Source of the DNA: Lentisphaerota bacterium
GTDB lineage: Bacteria > Verrucomicrobiota > Lentisphaeria > Victivallales > Victivallaceae
Assembly (NCBI GenBank): GCA_015061525.1
Contig: SUWK01000009.1
Location: forward strand, 1-56,714
DNA length: 56,714 nucleotides
Direction of reading: 5' to 3'
A program made the translations under genes and the position numbers. The notes under the pieces are model-generated. The model was not told the origin of the DNA. It worked only from the letters and a program-made list of their open reading frames with translations, and searched no databases. Position 1 is the first letter of the stretch; every line of letters starts with the position of its first letter. Below, piece by piece: positions 25,992 through 33,606 of the stretch.

Positions 25992-27866
25992 TTATTTAAG
26001 CACTCCGGAAAGCAGCTCCACCACTTCTCTGGCAAATGCCGCCGGATCAGAGAGCGGGGAACCTTCCAGCAGCAATGCCTGATCATAAAGCACTCCGGCA
26101 TACTTTTTAAGTTCCACACTATCAGCATCAACTGCGATCTTCGCATTCAACGCCGCGATGATCGGATGATCTCCGTTGAGTTCCAGAATCCGTTTGCTGA
26201 CCGGCACATCCTGATTCATCGCCCGGAAAAGCCGTTCCATGTGCGGACTCAATGCCTGACCGTCGGTGATCAGACAGCAGGGACTGTCTGTCAGGCGGCC
26301 GGAAAAACGCACCTCGCTGACTTTATCCTCCAAAGTCTTTTTAAGGAACTCTGCCACCACAGCATATTTTTCACTGTCTGCCTTGACCTTGTCCTCGGAT
26401 TCCTTATCTTCAAAATCACCTTTTACGATTGATTTGAAGTATTTCTGATCATACTGGTACATTGACTGCATGACCCATTCATCTATCGGATCGGTCATAA
26501 AAAGAACGTCATAGCCTTTTTTGCGGAAGAACTCCAACGCCGGTGATGAAGCAACTGCTTCACGTTTTTCTCCGGTGATGAAGTAAATATCCTTCTGACT
26601 TTCCGGCATGGCATTTACATATTCCTTGAGAGTGATACGCTTACCGTTTTCACTGTTCATCGACTCATACAAAACCAGATCCTTGAGTTTTTCACCGTTG
26701 GTCCGGTCTGTATGAAGCCCCTCTTTGAGGATCCTGCCGAATTCAGCGAAGAATTTCTCGTAATTTTCCCGGTCATTTTCCAAAAGTTTTTTCAGCTCGG
26801 AAAGCACTTTTCCAGTCACCGCAGTCTGGATCTTACCCAAAAGCGGATTCTGCTGAAGGATCTCCCGGGAAACATTCAGCGGCAGATCACTTGAATCAAC
26901 AACGCCGCAAACAAAACGCAGATAATCCGGGAGCAATTCTTTGCATTCATCGGTGATGAACATGCGCTTGATATAAAGCTGCAGACCTTTTTTCTGGATA
27001 TCCGGCATCAGCAGATTAAATGGAGCCTGTTTGGGCAGAAAGAGCAATGCTTTGAATTCGCTGGTACCTTCAGCTGTCATATGAATGGCTTTCAGAAATT
27101 CAGTGCCGCCGAAGTTGGACAAGTGAGCGTAAAAGCTCTTGTATTCATCCTCGGTAATTTCCGACGGCTTACGCAGCCAGATGGCTTTTTGAGAGTTGAG
27201 AGTACGTTCCTCTATGCATTCAGTCTTATCTTCTTTGACCTTTTTTTCCGGCATTACAATGGGATAAGCAATAAAATCAGAATAGCGATGGACGATTTCG
27301 GAGATCTTCCAGCTTTCCAGATACAATTCAGCATCTTCCTTCAGATGAAGAATGATATCGGTACCCGGTTCAGCTTTATCAGCGTTTTCGAGTTCATAAC
27401 TCCCCTCCCCGGTACTGCTCCAACGGACAGCCGGCTCATTGCCGCGGCGTGTAATAAGTTCTACGGAAGAAGCGACCATGAATGCAGAATAAAAACCGAC
27501 ACCGAACTGACCGATCATCTCCGGAATATCAGCACTGTTTTCGCCTTTTTCCTCAAGCATCTTCAAAAACGCTTTTGTTCCGCTCTTCGCAATGGTACCG
27601 ATATTTTCAACCACATCGTTTTCGGTCATACCGATACCATTGTCGCTGATGGTAAGAGTTTTGTTTTCCTTATCCGGAGTAATGGAAATCTTCCATTGAC
27701 GCGCGGCCTCCGGATCGGTCAGACTCTCAAAACGTGCCTTATCCAGAGCATCGGCGGCATTGGCAACCAATTCACGCAGGAAGATATCGCGGTTGGAGTA
27801 AAGAGAGTGGATCATCAGCTGCAAAAGCTGCTGAACTTCGGTTTTGAATTCACGGGTTTGAGCCAT
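25992..27866 (-). CDS. htpG: molecular chaperone HtpG (Hsp90)
   Basis: 624 residues from the ATG at 27866 with AAGGAG seven bases upstream. GHKL ATPase motifs: ANAADALDKARF, SDNGIGMT, GTIAKSGTKAF and GQFGVGFYSAF. Middle-domain FSNVSREILQ-like region (LPLNVSREILQQN). Normal bacterial length with a C-terminal dimer domain. ATP-driven folding of client proteins in the cytoplasm. Transcribed alone, divergent from the DUF349 gene. No CIRCE-type repeat seen upstream. Confidence 0.97.
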   Translation of the reverse strand: MAQTREFKTEVQQLLQLMIHSLYSNRDIFLRELVANAADALDKARFESLTDPEAARQWKISITPDKENKTLTISDNGIGMTENDVVENIGTIAKSGTKAFLKMLEEKGENSADIPEMIGQFGVGFYSAFMVASSVELITRRGNEPAVRWSSTGEGSYELENADKAEPGTDIILHLKEDAELYLESWKISEIVHRYSDFIAYPIVMPEKKVKEDKTECIEERTLNSQKAIWLRKPSEITEDEYKSFYAHLSNFGGTEFLKAIHMTAEGTSEFKALLFLPKQAPFNLLMPDIQKKGLQLYIKRMFITDECKELLPDYLRFVCGVVDSSDLPLNVSREILQQNPLLGKIQTAVTGKVLSELKKLLENDRENYEKFFAEFGRILKEGLHTDRTNGEKLKDLVLYESMNSENGKRITLKEYVNAMPESQKDIYFITGEKREAVASSPALEFFRKKGYDVLFMTDPIDEWVMQSMYQYDQKYFKSIVKGDFEDKESEDKVKADSEKYAVVAEFLKKTLEDKVSEVRFSGRLTDSPCCLITDGQALSPHMERLFRAMNQDVPVSKRILELNGDHPIIAALNAKIAVDADSVELKKYAGVLYDQALLLEGSPLSDPAAFAREVVELLSGVLK

Positions 27867-27911
27867 GGTAAAACTCCTTATTTTTGTTTTCAATTGGGTG
27901 AACATCTCATA

Positions 27912-27939
27912 AATATAGTTTTTTATTTAAAAAAATCAA
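27912..27939 (-). promoter_or_regulatory. htpG promoter
   Basis: Minus strand: TTGATT, 16-base spacer, TATATT, about 46 bases before the ATG. Looks vegetative; no sigma32-like element was recognised. Confidence 0.6.
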
Positions 27940-27959
27940 GTTCAAAAGCGATTGTTGTA

Positions 27960-27987
27960 TTGATTTTTCTCCGTCAGGTGCTATAAT
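27960..27987 (+). promoter_or_regulatory. promoter of the DUF349 gene
   Basis: TTGATT, 16-base spacer, TATAAT on the plus strand, about 46 bases before the start at 28033. Confidence 0.65.
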
Positions 27988-28032
27988 AAACAACATGTCT
28001 GATCGTATTTATCAAATTTAATGGAGTTGAAA

Positions 28033-29988
28033 ATGAGTGAACTGACTGAAGCATTGCGCAGCATTCTGCATGAAAAAGAGAGTATCTGTTCCGCCTTGGA
28101 ACATCTTTCCAATGCCGGAGAGATAGATTACAAAAGCGAAATCACCAGGTTGAGTGACGCATATAAAAATGTCGGAACACTGCCGCCGGAATTTGCAGAA
28201 CTGCTGGATAAACGCTTCGCCGATGCAATAAAAACTGCAGAAAACAGCGAAATGCTCTATGTTGCCAGACAGGAAAAGATCGCCAGACTTTCCGGAGAAA
28301 CCGATGCCCTGCTCGCCGCCGGAGAATTGGCGACATTGAAAGAAGTTGAATCTTTGGAAAAAACGATCCTTGAACTGGCACCGTCAAGCGGTCTTGCCGA
28401 AAAACTTGCCCCGCTCAAAATTCAGCTTGCAGCCGAAGAAGCTGCCGTGAAAGCTGCCGGAGATGCTGCAATAAAGCTTGCCGAAGAACTTGAAAACCTC
28501 TGTGCTATTGAAGATATAGCTCCCCTGCAGGCAAAAAAACCGGAAATTGAGAATGCGTTTGCCCAACTGGCAAACATCCCCCGTCCGGCAGCGCAGCGTT
28601 ATAATGACGCCCACCGCAAAGCCTCGGTCAAACTGGCACAGCACTTTGAAACTCTCGACCTTGCCCGTTGGGAAAATTACACCCGTAAACTTGATCTTTG
28701 TGCGGAATTGGAAAAAATGCTCGCCCTCGGCGAAGATGAACTTGTCAATGCCGGAAAAAAATTGAACGAATTGCGGGAAATATGGAAAAATCTTGGCAGT
28801 GTTCCAAAAGAAAAAAGCGAAGAGATCAATCCGCGTTACCTCGATCTGACCCGCAAACTCCAGCATAAAATCGATGAATATTTTGCCAGAAAACGGCAAA
28901 TGCAAAAAATCGCCGCCGCAGAAAAAGAGCAGCTTTGCGCTGAAACCGAAGCCCTGGCTGATTCAAAAGATTGGAAAAATACTGCAGAAAAAATGCGGGA
29001 ACTGCAATCGAAGTGGAAAGCCCTTCCCCGCGCCGGAGCAAGAGAAAACGAACTTTACCAACGATTCCGTGCCGGGCAGGATAAATTTTTCAACGCCAGA
29101 AAGGCAGCCTTGGACGAACGAGACAAACGTTTTGCCGCCAGTGCTGAAACAAAAAACGCCCTGATCGCAGAAGCTGAAAACCTTACCGATCCCCGTAATG
29201 CCCGTCAGTTGCGTGAAAAATTCCGCAATGCCGGCTTTGCAGGGAAACAGGATCAGGAACTTTTTGAACGTTTCAATGCGGCAATGGATAACTTTTTCAA
29301 TGCCAGAAAGGCGGAAAATGCCTCCAAGAGTGAACGTGTCCGCCAGTTGATAGATGAGATAAATACCCTCTCTGCCGATCCGGCAGCAGGAGTTGCCAGA
29401 ATCCGCGAGATCCGCGAAGAACTTCACACGCTTGGAGTGCGGGAAACCCGCCAGAGCGAACAGCAGGCACTCAAGGCATTTGACAGCGCTCTCAATGAAG
29501 CGCGTCAGCAAGAGCAGCGTAAACGGGAAGAGAATTCCGATACCACTGCGATGACACTGGCACAGGCATATCAGGCATGGAAAGACGGCGGCACACCGGA
29601 ACTGCCGGATGCAGCGGCATTTGCAGGTTTCAATAAACTTCAGACAGAAGCAAAATTACTTGCGGAAGCCATTGCCGGAGACAGTAAAGCTGCAGCGAAA
29701 CTGGATAAACAAATTGCCATTGCCCGTAATGAAAGAGAACGCATTTGCGCTGCATTGGAAAATTTGAGCGGGAATACAGCAGCAGCAGAACCGGTGTTGG
29801 ATTTGGCAGCGGAACTGCAAAATGCGATGCTTGGAGACTTTGGCAAGAGCGGCAGAGAAAATGCCGCAGCAGATCCCCGGAAACTCTGTGCGGAATTTGC
29901 ATCATGCGGCATAGTTCCCCCGGCTGAATTGGAAGAATTTCAGAGACGTTTTGCCTCTGCCAGAGCAGTGATTTTTCCAGCGAAGTAA
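28033..29988 (+). CDS. DUF349-repeat coiled-coil protein
   Basis: 651 residues from the ATG at 28033, which has GGAG six bases before it; the ATG at 28021 contains that ribosome site and is unlikely. Highly charged, Ala/Glu/Lys-rich and almost all helical. At least three DUF349-type units are visible in the middle, each with a W or F, a helix, then a conserved FFNARKA-like end (about 270-280, 350-361, 420-432). No membrane segment or signal. Function of the family is unknown; cytoplasmic. Monocistronic, between htpG and tRNA-Ala. Confidence 0.8.
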   Translation: MSELTEALRSILHEKESICSALEHLSNAGEIDYKSEITRLSDAYKNVGTLPPEFAELLDKRFADAIKTAENSEMLYVARQEKIARLSGETDALLAAGELATLKEVESLEKTILELAPSSGLAEKLAPLKIQLAAEEAAVKAAGDAAIKLAEELENLCAIEDIAPLQAKKPEIENAFAQLANIPRPAAQRYNDAHRKASVKLAQHFETLDLARWENYTRKLDLCAELEKMLALGEDELVNAGKKLNELREIWKNLGSVPKEKSEEINPRYLDLTRKLQHKIDEYFARKRQMQKIAAAEKEQLCAETEALADSKDWKNTAEKMRELQSKWKALPRAGARENELYQRFRAGQDKFFNARKAALDERDKRFAASAETKNALIAEAENLTDPRNARQLREKFRNAGFAGKQDQELFERFNAAMDNFFNARKAENASKSERVRQLIDEINTLSADPAAGVARIREIREELHTLGVRETRQSEQQALKAFDSALNEARQQEQRKREENSDTTAMTLAQAYQAWKDGGTPELPDAAAFAGFNKLQTEAKLLAEAIAGDSKAAAKLDKQIAIARNERERICAALENLSGNTAAAEPVLDLAAELQNAMLGDFGKSGRENAAADPRKLCAEFASCGIVPPAELEEFQRRFASARAVIFPAK

Positions 29989-30017
29989 AAAAAACAGTAC
30001 TTTTTCATATTTTCAGC

Positions 30018-30046
30018 TTGAAAAAGGATAAAGTCCGGTATATATT
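30018..30046 (+). promoter_or_regulatory. tRNA-Ala promoter
   Basis: TTGAAA, 17-base spacer, TATATT, with the expected start point about 15 bases before the mature tRNA. Confidence 0.75.
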
Positions 30047-30068
30047 AAGAGCATTGACAATTTAACAA

Positions 30069-30145
30069 GGGGCAGTAGCTCAGTTGGCTAGAGCGATACG
30101 TTCGCATCGTATAGGTCGTGGGTTCGACTCCCATCTGCTCCACCA
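30069..30145 (+). tRNA. tRNA-Ala (anticodon CGC)
   Basis: Full cloverleaf by eye: acceptor GGGGCAG/CTGCTCC with the G3-U70 alanine identity pair, D-arm GCTC/GAGC, anticodon stem ATACG/CGTAT with loop TTCGCAT (CGC at 34-36), T-arm GTGGG/CCCAT with loop TTCGACT, discriminator A and encoded CCA. Reads GCG codons. An integrase remnant follows 110 bases downstream in the same direction, so the 3' end is the likely attachment site. Confidence 0.97.
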
Positions 30146-30255
30146 TTTTTCTGCTTAAATTGCCGTATTTTCCCCATTTCTTCCCCGTTTCGTTTGCATT
30201 CGGGCCTTTTTGGTGCTATGTTACGCCATAATCTGCCAAAACAGGTTATGTATTT

Positions 30256-31050
30256 ATGAAACAGGAAGAAAAACGGAAACGGATTTACAAACGGATGAAA
30301 GAACTTCGCGGCAAACTTAGACAGAAAACCAAAGGCGGTAACTACTACTACCGCCTCACTATTGCCAATGGGCTTCGCAAAGAATTTGCATTGAAAACAT
30401 CCAACGAAGATGAAGCTGTGCAGAAAGCGGCGGATCTGGATGCTGTTTATGAAGCCCCTAATCAGGAAGTGGCTTTCGCCCAGATCAATGCGATCAAGGG
30501 ATTTTCACGTCAAGCCCAGATGTTACCGCTGGCAGAGGGGTGGAACAAATATGAAAAACATCCCAACCGGGCAATGCCGCATACCGTCAGCGAGCATCTT
30601 TCCTACAAAAAAACATATGAAGATTTTGTTGAGTTCGTTTCTTCTCCTGACCGGAAAGTACCGATTACTTCAATAGCGGAGGTTGAAAGTTCAACAGCCT
30701 CCGAATTTGCCGACTTTATGCGGCAAAAAGCACAAGCTGTCGATACCCACAACCGGAAAATCAAACGCTTGAGAAAAATATTTTCCTGCCTGTCTGATTA
30801 TTACTCCGGCGACAATCCATTTGCCGCCAAATCTCTGCTCCGCAGTATGCGTGAAGAGCAAAGTACAACAGTCAGACGGCAGGCATTCTCCAGTTTAACG
30901 CCCAGACAGGTGGAACAGCGCATCCGTCAGGCTATGCTTTCCTCGCCTCATAAATTCCGTTACAGTACCAATATCGAAATTCAGGGGATGAAAAAGCGTG
31001 TTCGTGGCTATATGAACTGCAAACTGAAATTCCCGACTGTCAAAAGTTAA
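30256..31050 (+). pseudogene. tyrosine recombinase (integrase) remnant lacking its catalytic domain
   Basis: 264 residues. The N-terminal part is typical of phage/ICE integrases: basic start, NYYYRLTIANGLRKEFALKT AP2-like arm-binding region, then a SAM-like core-binding domain (TYEDFVEFV...; SEFADFMRQKAQ; THNRKIKRLRKIFSCL). Full-length relatives go on for another 150-200 residues with the R-H-R-Y catalytic residues. Here the sequence ends about 50 residues after RRQAFSSLT with an unrelated tail, so no strand exchange activity is expected. It could still bind DNA. Position next to the tRNA 3' end marks the left edge of an island. Confidence 0.75.
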
Positions 31051-31056
31051 AAACTT

Positions 31057-31080
31057 CCGTATATCCGTATATCCGTATAT
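31057..31080 (+). repeat. three tandem CCGTATAT repeats (iteron-like)
   Basis: Three perfect, directly adjacent copies of the 8-mer CCGTATAT, followed by a hairpin (AGTTGTC / GACAACT, 31088-31105). They lie between the integrase remnant and the 3' end of the Rep gene, a possible replication origin or Rep binding site. Confidence 0.75.
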
Positions 31081-31114
31081 TTTACGGAGTTGTCTGCCGA
31101 CAACTTGCACAAAG

Positions 31115-31147
31115 CACCTCTTGCAATATACAGCAGGAGGTGTTTTT
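31115..31147 (+). terminator. Rho-independent terminator after the integrase remnant
   Basis: Ten-base stem (CACCTCTTGC / GCAGGAGGTG, one T-G pair), eight-base loop, then T5. The T-run touches the stop codon of the convergent Rep gene. Confidence 0.88.
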
Positions 31148-31832
31148 ATTTCTCCTCATTACGTTTCTTATCGGCATAATGTCTTCTAATCGCTATCGCT
31201 CTATCTTCATCTTTCTGGAATTGAGATATAAAGAACTTTCTGGTACTGCTGGGTGTGGTATCGGTGGGATCGTGCTTGGTCAGATAGGAAAGTTGTCGGA
31301 TCATTGCTTCTCTGGTATCGTTGAAGTCAATAGCATTCCGTTCCAACATATAGCCATTAGGTCTTGGATTACCGTCTGGATCGTGGTTACATGGATAGAC
31401 CAACTTTTTGGCATGAACTTCCTCTACGGATATCTTCAGTGTATTTGCCCAATGCTTTTCCATTTGCTCAAGTAATGTCTTCCTGCAACGTCTCTTATTG
31501 CCATCAACTAATATAGCCACGTGCAAATGAGGATTATCGCTTTGGCTACTCTGTTCCCGTCTGGCGAAATATTGAACATCCACTTTCTTTCTGGTTAAAT
31601 CCTTGGTATAATTTTGAAGCGTACAGGAAAAATCCGCATTGGAACCATCTGATTTCACCGTCTTTGGATAACGGAGGTCTACACGTTCCTGCAGAACTTT
31701 ACTGTGACGTCTGCTCATGGAATCAATCAATCGGATACCTTTTTCCAGATATTGGATGTGGAAGTCATAATTCTTTTCAGTAAGGTTATTTCCATTGATT
31801 TGGTTAATGTTTACAATTTTCTTTCTGGGCAT
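31146..31832 (-). CDS. inovirus Gp2-like / YagK-YfjJ-type replication protein
   Basis: 228 residues from the ATG at 31832, which has AGAGGT five bases upstream. The open frame runs on to 32519 but the extra part is antisense to the next gene. Features of the family: RRHSKVLQERVDLRYP near the N-terminus, a PHLHVAILVDGN motif (HxH at 102-104, HUH-endonuclease-like), then YPCNHDPDGNPRPNGYML and LSYLTKHDPTD. These proteins start rolling-circle replication in filamentous-phage-like or satellite elements. It sits within an island, with iteron-like repeats at its 3' end. Activity is inferred. Confidence 0.78.
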   Translation of the reverse strand: MPRKKIVNINQINGNNLTEKNYDFHIQYLEKGIRLIDSMSRRHSKVLQERVDLRYPKTVKSDGSNADFSCTLQNYTKDLTRKKVDVQYFARREQSSQSDNPHLHVAILVDGNKRRCRKTLLEQMEKHWANTLKISVEEVHAKKLVYPCNHDPDGNPRPNGYMLERNAIDFNDTREAMIRQLSYLTKHDPTDTTPSSTRKFFISQFQKDEDRAIAIRRHYADKKRNEEK

Positions 31833-31872
31833 GATGAACCTCTTTGGTTTGAATGTTGTTATATATAAGTGT

Positions 31873-31900
31873 ACTATATAGAAACCGAGTACTGTTGCAA
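31873..31900 (-). promoter_or_regulatory. promoter of the Rep gene
   Basis: Minus strand: TTGCAA, 16-base spacer, TATAGT, about 40 bases before the Rep ATG. Confidence 0.55.
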
Positions 31901-32021
31901 CTTGTTTTTTTATAAAGAACCTCATCAGGCAATAACGAATAAGCTTTGAAAGACATTGATTTTTTGTCCGAGTTAGTTCCCTCATATTATAACCAACAAT
32001 CATAAAAAAATGAGGTGAACA

Positions 32022-32342
32022 ATGAAACAGGAAAAACATCAATTTGGATTTATTTTTGCACAAAGCCCAACACAACAGATCAGCCAGCAGACTATTGAAA
32101 AGAGCTGCAGTGATTTTATTGCAGAAGTCACTCCGCATTTGGCTCAAGCCTGCAAACTCCCAGAGGAAAAAATCATTTCCGATTTTTACTTCGATAAAAG
32201 AACAAATGAGGTTAAAGGCATGATCCAAATCCCCGAACCAGCAACAGAGAGTGCAATAGATCAACTCTATTATTACGGCAAAACAGCATGGAGAAATCAA
32301 AAGAGCGAACCGTATGATTTTCACTTGTTTATTGCAGATTGA
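32022..32342 (+). CDS. small protein of unknown function
   Basis: 106 residues with a strong GAGGTGA ribosome site. Polar, with no membrane segment or recognised motif. Lies between the divergent Rep gene and the DUF3791/DUF3990 cassette, so it is island cargo. Its 5' flank (31,900-32,020) is AT-rich and may hold a promoter, but I could not settle one. Confidence 0.6.
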   Translation: MKQEKHQFGFIFAQSPTQQISQQTIEKSCSDFIAEVTPHLAQACKLPEEKIISDFYFDKRTNEVKGMIQIPEPATESAIDQLYYYGKTAWRNQKSEPYDFHLFIAD

Positions 32343-32392
32343 AAATGTCAAATGAAAAATTCTATTAAAATTGACAAGAGTTGATTTTTTAC

Positions 32393-32420
32393 TTGACAAA
32401 TCAGAAAAACAAGTTATATT
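32393..32420 (+). promoter_or_regulatory. promoter of the DUF3791/DUF3990 cassette
   Basis: Perfect -35 TTGACA, 16-base spacer, TATATT, 26 bases before the first ATG. The strongest promoter by consensus in the window. Confidence 0.75.
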
Positions 32421-32445
32421 AAACTTCTGGAAAGCGAGGTGTAAA

Positions 32446-32673
32446 ATGGCTGAATCTATGAATATTGATGAGATGAAAGCTGAATTTCTTTCGTTTGGAA
32501 TCGAAGCGTATAAAACCAAACTCGGAGTTTCTGGAGCGAAAGTTGCAGAGTATTTTGATGAATCCGGCGTGCTGGATTTTTTGTTGGAAAATTATGACTT
32601 GCTGCATACTCTTGGTAAAGAACAACTCCTTGCGGAAATTGAAAGATTTTTAAGTAAACGGGTGAATAAATGA
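32446..32673 (+). CDS. DUF3791-like small protein (possible antitoxin)
   Basis: 75 residues starting at the ATG with a GAGGTG site. The pattern FGIEAYKTKLGVSGAKVAEYF followed by GVLDFLLENYDLLHTLG matches the DUF3791 family, usually encoded beside DUF3990 proteins. Its stop overlaps the next start (ATGA). By analogy with toxin-antitoxin pairs it may neutralise its neighbour; this is inference. Confidence 0.72.
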   Translation: MAESMNIDEMKAEFLSFGIEAYKTKLGVSGAKVAEYFDESGVLDFLLENYDLLHTLGKEQLLAEIERFLSKRVNK

Positions 32674-33164
32674 AGTTATATCACGGCAGCCATATTGAAG
32701 TGAAAAATCCAAAAATCATTACTTCTTCCAGAGTGGGAGACTTCGGGCATGGATTTTATACGACCAGCAGTTTGGAACAAGCCCGCCGCTGGGCTCAAAT
32801 CCGGGCAAAACAGGAAGATCTCTCTGCAGGTATCGTAACCGCATTTGATGTTCCGGATAATCTTTTTGAGCATCCGGAATTGAAGATCAAAACTTTTGAA
32901 AATGCCAATGAAGAGTGGTTGGATTTTGTTCTGGCAAACCGTAAAAATGTCGACTTTGACCACGAATTTGATATTGTCAGAGGACCAGTCGCCGATGACC
33001 GGGTGTACGTCTGTTTGAATATGTTGGAAGATGGTTTGGCTGACCGGGAAACGGTTATCAAAAAATTAAAAGCTTATGTGCTGGCAGATCAGATATTGTT
33101 TCATACCGCCAAGTCGCTGTTGTTTCTGGAATATGCTTCAACGGAGGAAGTGCCATGCAAGTAA
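32670..33164 (+). CDS. DUF3990 protein (putative ADP-ribosyltransferase-fold toxin)
   Basis: 164 residues. The N-terminal LYHGSHIEVKNPKI followed by FGHGFYTTSSLEQARRWA resembles the NAD-binding core of ADP-ribosyltransferases, and EWLDFVLANRK plus DIVRGPVADDRVY are family hallmarks. DUF3990 genes commonly pair with DUF3791. Coupled to its partner by an ATGA overlap. Probable role: an NAD-using toxin or defence effector; substrate unknown. Confidence 0.75.
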   Translation: MKLYHGSHIEVKNPKIITSSRVGDFGHGFYTTSSLEQARRWAQIRAKQEDLSAGIVTAFDVPDNLFEHPELKIKTFENANEEWLDFVLANRKNVDFDHEFDIVRGPVADDRVYVCLNMLEDGLADRETVIKKLKAYVLADQILFHTAKSLLFLEYASTEEVPCK

Positions 33165-33547
33165 CGCAGAAAAATCTTTACAACCTCATCCCACCTAAAG
33201 CGGCAAAAATCACCACCATGCTGCGGTCGAGCCGCAACATGGCAGTTAAACAAGCGTTGTTGACTTTTTACACTTCAAGAGCGTACCGGCTTTTGGAACG
33301 GGAGGAGACCAAACTGTGGTACGCCAGTCCCGCCCAGATTTTTGCAGAACATCTGACTGTTCCCAAACATTCCCGTAAAAGTTATCAAAATGGTCCCGGC
33401 CGCAGTAAACTTGCTCCTTACGCAGAACAGATCAAAGAGTGGCAGGCTAACGGCATGACACTCCGTGAAATCGCTGTTGAGTTGCAGAAATACGGCTGTA
33501 GCACAACAGCACAAAATATTTCTCTTTTTCTGCGTAAGAAGAAGTAG
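33155..33547 (+). CDS. third cassette protein with C-terminal helix-turn-helix
   Basis: 130 residues, overlapping the DUF3990 gene by 10 bases and preceded by a strong GGAGG site. The N-terminal half (TMLRSSRNMAVKQALLTFY, then RLLEREETKLWYASPAQIFAEH) is helical and unrecognised. The C-terminal half, from PGRSKLAPYAEQIKEW through MTLREIAVELQKYGCST, reads as a small HTH of the kind in plasmid and transposon regulators. It could be the DNA-binding repressor of the cassette. Confidence 0.62.
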   Translation: MQVTQKNLYNLIPPKAAKITTMLRSSRNMAVKQALLTFYTSRAYRLLEREETKLWYASPAQIFAEHLTVPKHSRKSYQNGPGRSKLAPYAEQIKEWQANGMTLREIAVELQKYGCSTTAQNISLFLRKKK

Positions 33548-33606
33548 CAGTTCTTTAACTATCTAACCGAAGAAAATAGATACATAAAAAAACTGACATC
33601 ATGTTT

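Noticed and set aside
31833-32519. N-terminal extension of the Rep frame to 457 residues
   Set aside because: The extension is antisense to another gene, and a good ribosome site and promoter support the ATG at 31832.
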